NCBI GenBank assembly: GCA_947489325.1
Contig: CANLDA010000010.1
Span: 78,392 to 142,391, forward strand
Direction of reading: 5' to 3'
Source of the DNA: an uncultured Paracoccaceae bacterium
GTDB lineage: Bacteria; Pseudomonadota; Alphaproteobacteria; Rhodobacterales; Rhodobacteraceae
DNA length: 64,000 nucleotides
Position 1 is the stretch's first letter. Each line of letters begins with the position of its first letter. The translations under genes were made by a program, and so were the position numbers. Positions 63,012 to 64,000 of the stretch are shown piece by piece. Under the pieces are notes generated by a model, which saw only the letters and a program-made list of their open reading frames with translations, was not told the origin of the DNA and searched no databases.

Positions 63012-63191
63012 CTATCTATAAGTTTTCGATGACCTTGAGGTATTGGCCAAAATAACTTCCTCATGAGATGATACGAGAAGTTGGCAATAATTAAGCTCGC
63101 AGCGAAGCAAATCTGTCAGAGAAGCGATATTAACCTCGTCCAAAGACTGTGACGGATCATCGACAAGGATAAACGCATACTCAGCGGTATC
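63012..63191 (-). pseudogene. C-terminal remnant of a RecF/SMC-like ATPase
   Basis: The minus strand encodes YAFILVDDPSQSLDEVN, a Walker B plus D-loop, then LLVSSHEEVIL, the switch His, and ends with TAG at 63012. These are the last 60 residues of an SbcC/RecF/AAA-type ATPase of the sort found in DNA-repair and defence genes. The rest of the gene is absent: upstream sequence is an IS66-type remnant, joined in the same frame near 63191. Confidence 0.7.
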
Positions 63192-63341
63192 TACCGTGCT
63201 GGGGATCAGCTCCTATCGCTTGGCAACAGCATTAACAGTCTCGCCTTCAATCAACGTCTCCGCCACAACCCGCGCCTTCAGTTCCGAAGGCCAATTCCGT
63301 TTACCATCCCGCCGTCTCGGAACCCGTGCCAGAAACTCGCT
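63192..63341 (-). mobile_element. IS66-type orfA remnant
   Basis: The minus strand gives [19 protein letters not shown] and [20 protein letters not shown], the helix-turn-helix start of IS66 family TnpA/OrfA proteins. It is preceded by TGA (63342-63344), contains an in-frame TAG at 63213-63215 and breaks off after ELIPST, where the ATPase remnant begins. This is a decayed insertion-element fragment, not a functional gene. Confidence 0.7.
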
Positions 63342-63527
63342 TCAAATCATGAAAGGCCTGAAACGCAGGTCAAAGATTAAGACGGAAGGATGGGGCCGAA
63401 ACAACGCTTAGGCGAGGGATGTATAGCTATAGACCGTCAGGGCAAGGGCCAGAAAGCTGCCCTCCACAGCGATGAGGCCGAACTCACAAATTGAGTTCCA
63501 CACGATCCAATCCGTTTGATCCGAACC
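63342..63527. other. Degraded non-coding sequence beside the IS remnant
   Basis: Sequence between the IS66-type remnant and the next gene. A short minus-strand stretch near 63420-63480 could encode VEGSFLALALTVYSYTSLA before a stop, but no start or family is visible. I see no intact gene, RNA or terminal inverted repeat here. Confidence 0.4.
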
Positions 63528-63917
63528 TCAGAATTCCGATGCGATAAAACGATCCAGAAAAAAGAAGCTTGCGATGCCCTTGTCTTCAAGAAAATAAATA
63601 CCCAACTCGGCCACGCCCAATCTCGGTGTGGCAAACCTCACGACGAAGTATACGTCACTATCGCCATTTTCGTAACACCTAGAGCTCTTAAGAACGTACT
63701 TATCGTTGACCTGCCAATCTGCCAAAAATTGCTGTGCATTTGGATTATCCCGCAAATGAACAAAAAGATTTTCCCAATGCTTTTTCCCTTTCTCAGCGAC
63801 CCCTAACTTATTTTCTATCCACTGTTTGAATGTGGCACTTGGTTTATGAAGATTAAAATCACATTCAAAAAAGTATTTTGATGAACCTGTGTCTTGGTTC
63901 TGTTTTTCAGTATTCAT
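63528..63917 (-). CDS. Uncharacterised 129-aa protein
   Basis: A 129-residue frame from the ATG at 63917 (MNTEKQNQDTGSSKYFFECD). It is soluble and rich in aromatic residues, with YFFECDFNLH, QQFLADWQVNDKYVLKS and a C-terminal SFFFLDRFIASEF. No signal peptide or membrane segment. I do not recognise a family. The base composition is more AT-rich than the metabolic genes, and it lies next to a mobile-element remnant, which suggests acquired DNA; it may be an immunity or accessory protein, but this is a guess. Confidence 0.55.
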   Translation of the reverse strand: MNTEKQNQDTGSSKYFFECDFNLHKPSATFKQWIENKLGVAEKGKKHWENLFVHLRDNPNAQQFLADWQVNDKYVLKSSRCYENGDSDVYFVVRFATPRLGVAELGIYFLEDKGIASFFFLDRFIASEF

Positions 63918-64000
63918 CAATATGGGATCGTCAAGTTATTGACCTTGCACCATCAACTGCGTAGCGCAGCTCTATGATCGACCGTGTTTCCAAATCTCGC

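Noticed and set aside
62753..63064. A 103-residue minus-strand frame
   Set aside because: It overlaps the ATPase remnant and the short frame at 62806 in another phase, and has no recognisable features.
63196..63411. A 71-residue plus-strand frame in the decayed right end
   Set aside because: It is the antisense of the IS66-type remnant, which has clear homology-like motifs on the minus strand.

Overview
The window looks like a chromosomal catabolic and iron-acquisition region of a marine alphaproteobacterium, most likely the Rhodobacteraceae (Roseobacter group). This rests on moderate GC with many ATGA or TGATG start/stop overlaps, heterotetrameric sarcosine oxidase, Ehu-type and Pot-type transporters, several GcvA-like LysR regulators, a beta-keto acid cleavage enzyme and a carnitine-type gene set. 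No rRNA, tRNA or CRISPR array was seen.

Layout. (1) 1-4.2 kb: the end of a very large DUF6603-like protein, convergent with a peptidoglycan-binding/CHAP-like hydrolase. (2) 4.6-21.8 kb: a methylated-amine catabolic region. One minus-strand operon (12869 to 4597) carries a creatinase/M24-fold hydrolase, an Asp/Glu-racemase-fold protein, soxBDAG and a Rieske oxygenase. Next come a LysR regulator, an ehuBCDA transporter operon, an Lrp/AsnC regulator, a dimethylglycine dehydrogenase-like flavoprotein with a second racemase-fold protein, and a divergent HutC-type GntR regulator. A perfect 22-bp palindrome lies in front of the GntR gene. Stepwise oxidative N-demethylation is the common theme; the true substrate is not fixed. 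(3) 21.8-25.4 kb: a three-gene radical SAM / MBOAT / SGNH-like cassette, probably for O-acylation of an unknown glycan or lipid. (4) 25.8-27.7 kb: a broken LysR gene and an intact GcvA-like LysR gene.

(5) 27.7-46.9 kb: a large carnitine-like quaternary-amine cluster. It has CaiD-like crotonobetainyl-CoA hydratase, carnitine 3-dehydrogenase-like enzyme, beta-keto acid cleavage enzyme, acyl-CoA dehydrogenase, ADP-forming acyl-CoA synthetase, a serine hydrolase, a PotABCD-type transporter, a GlxA/CdhR-type regulator, a luciferase-like monooxygenase, a second Rieske oxygenase, an aldehyde dehydrogenase, RidA, an alpha/beta hydrolase, and an unusual fusion of a CaiB-type CoA-transferase to a flavin reductase. 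The two divergent promoters of this cluster share an 18-bp motif, which suggests one regulon.

(6) 47.2-62.7 kb: a complete petrobactin-type siderophore locus. It holds a periplasmic binding protein, two permeases, an ATPase, a TonB-dependent receptor, a MarR regulator, a DUF2218 protein, asbA, asbB, asbC, a fused asbD-asbE, asbF and an ABC exporter. A 21-bp palindrome sits between the MarR gene and the biosynthetic operon. (7) 62.7-64 kb: a decayed region with an IS66-type orfA remnant joined to the C-terminus of a RecF/SMC-like ATPase, and one unrecognised 129-aa gene.

The strongest candidates for undescribed biology are the CoA-transferase/flavin-reductase fusion within the 27-47 kb cluster, the ehu/creatinase-fold/sox/Rieske pathway at 4.6-21.8 kb, and the radical SAM-MBOAT-SGNH cassette.
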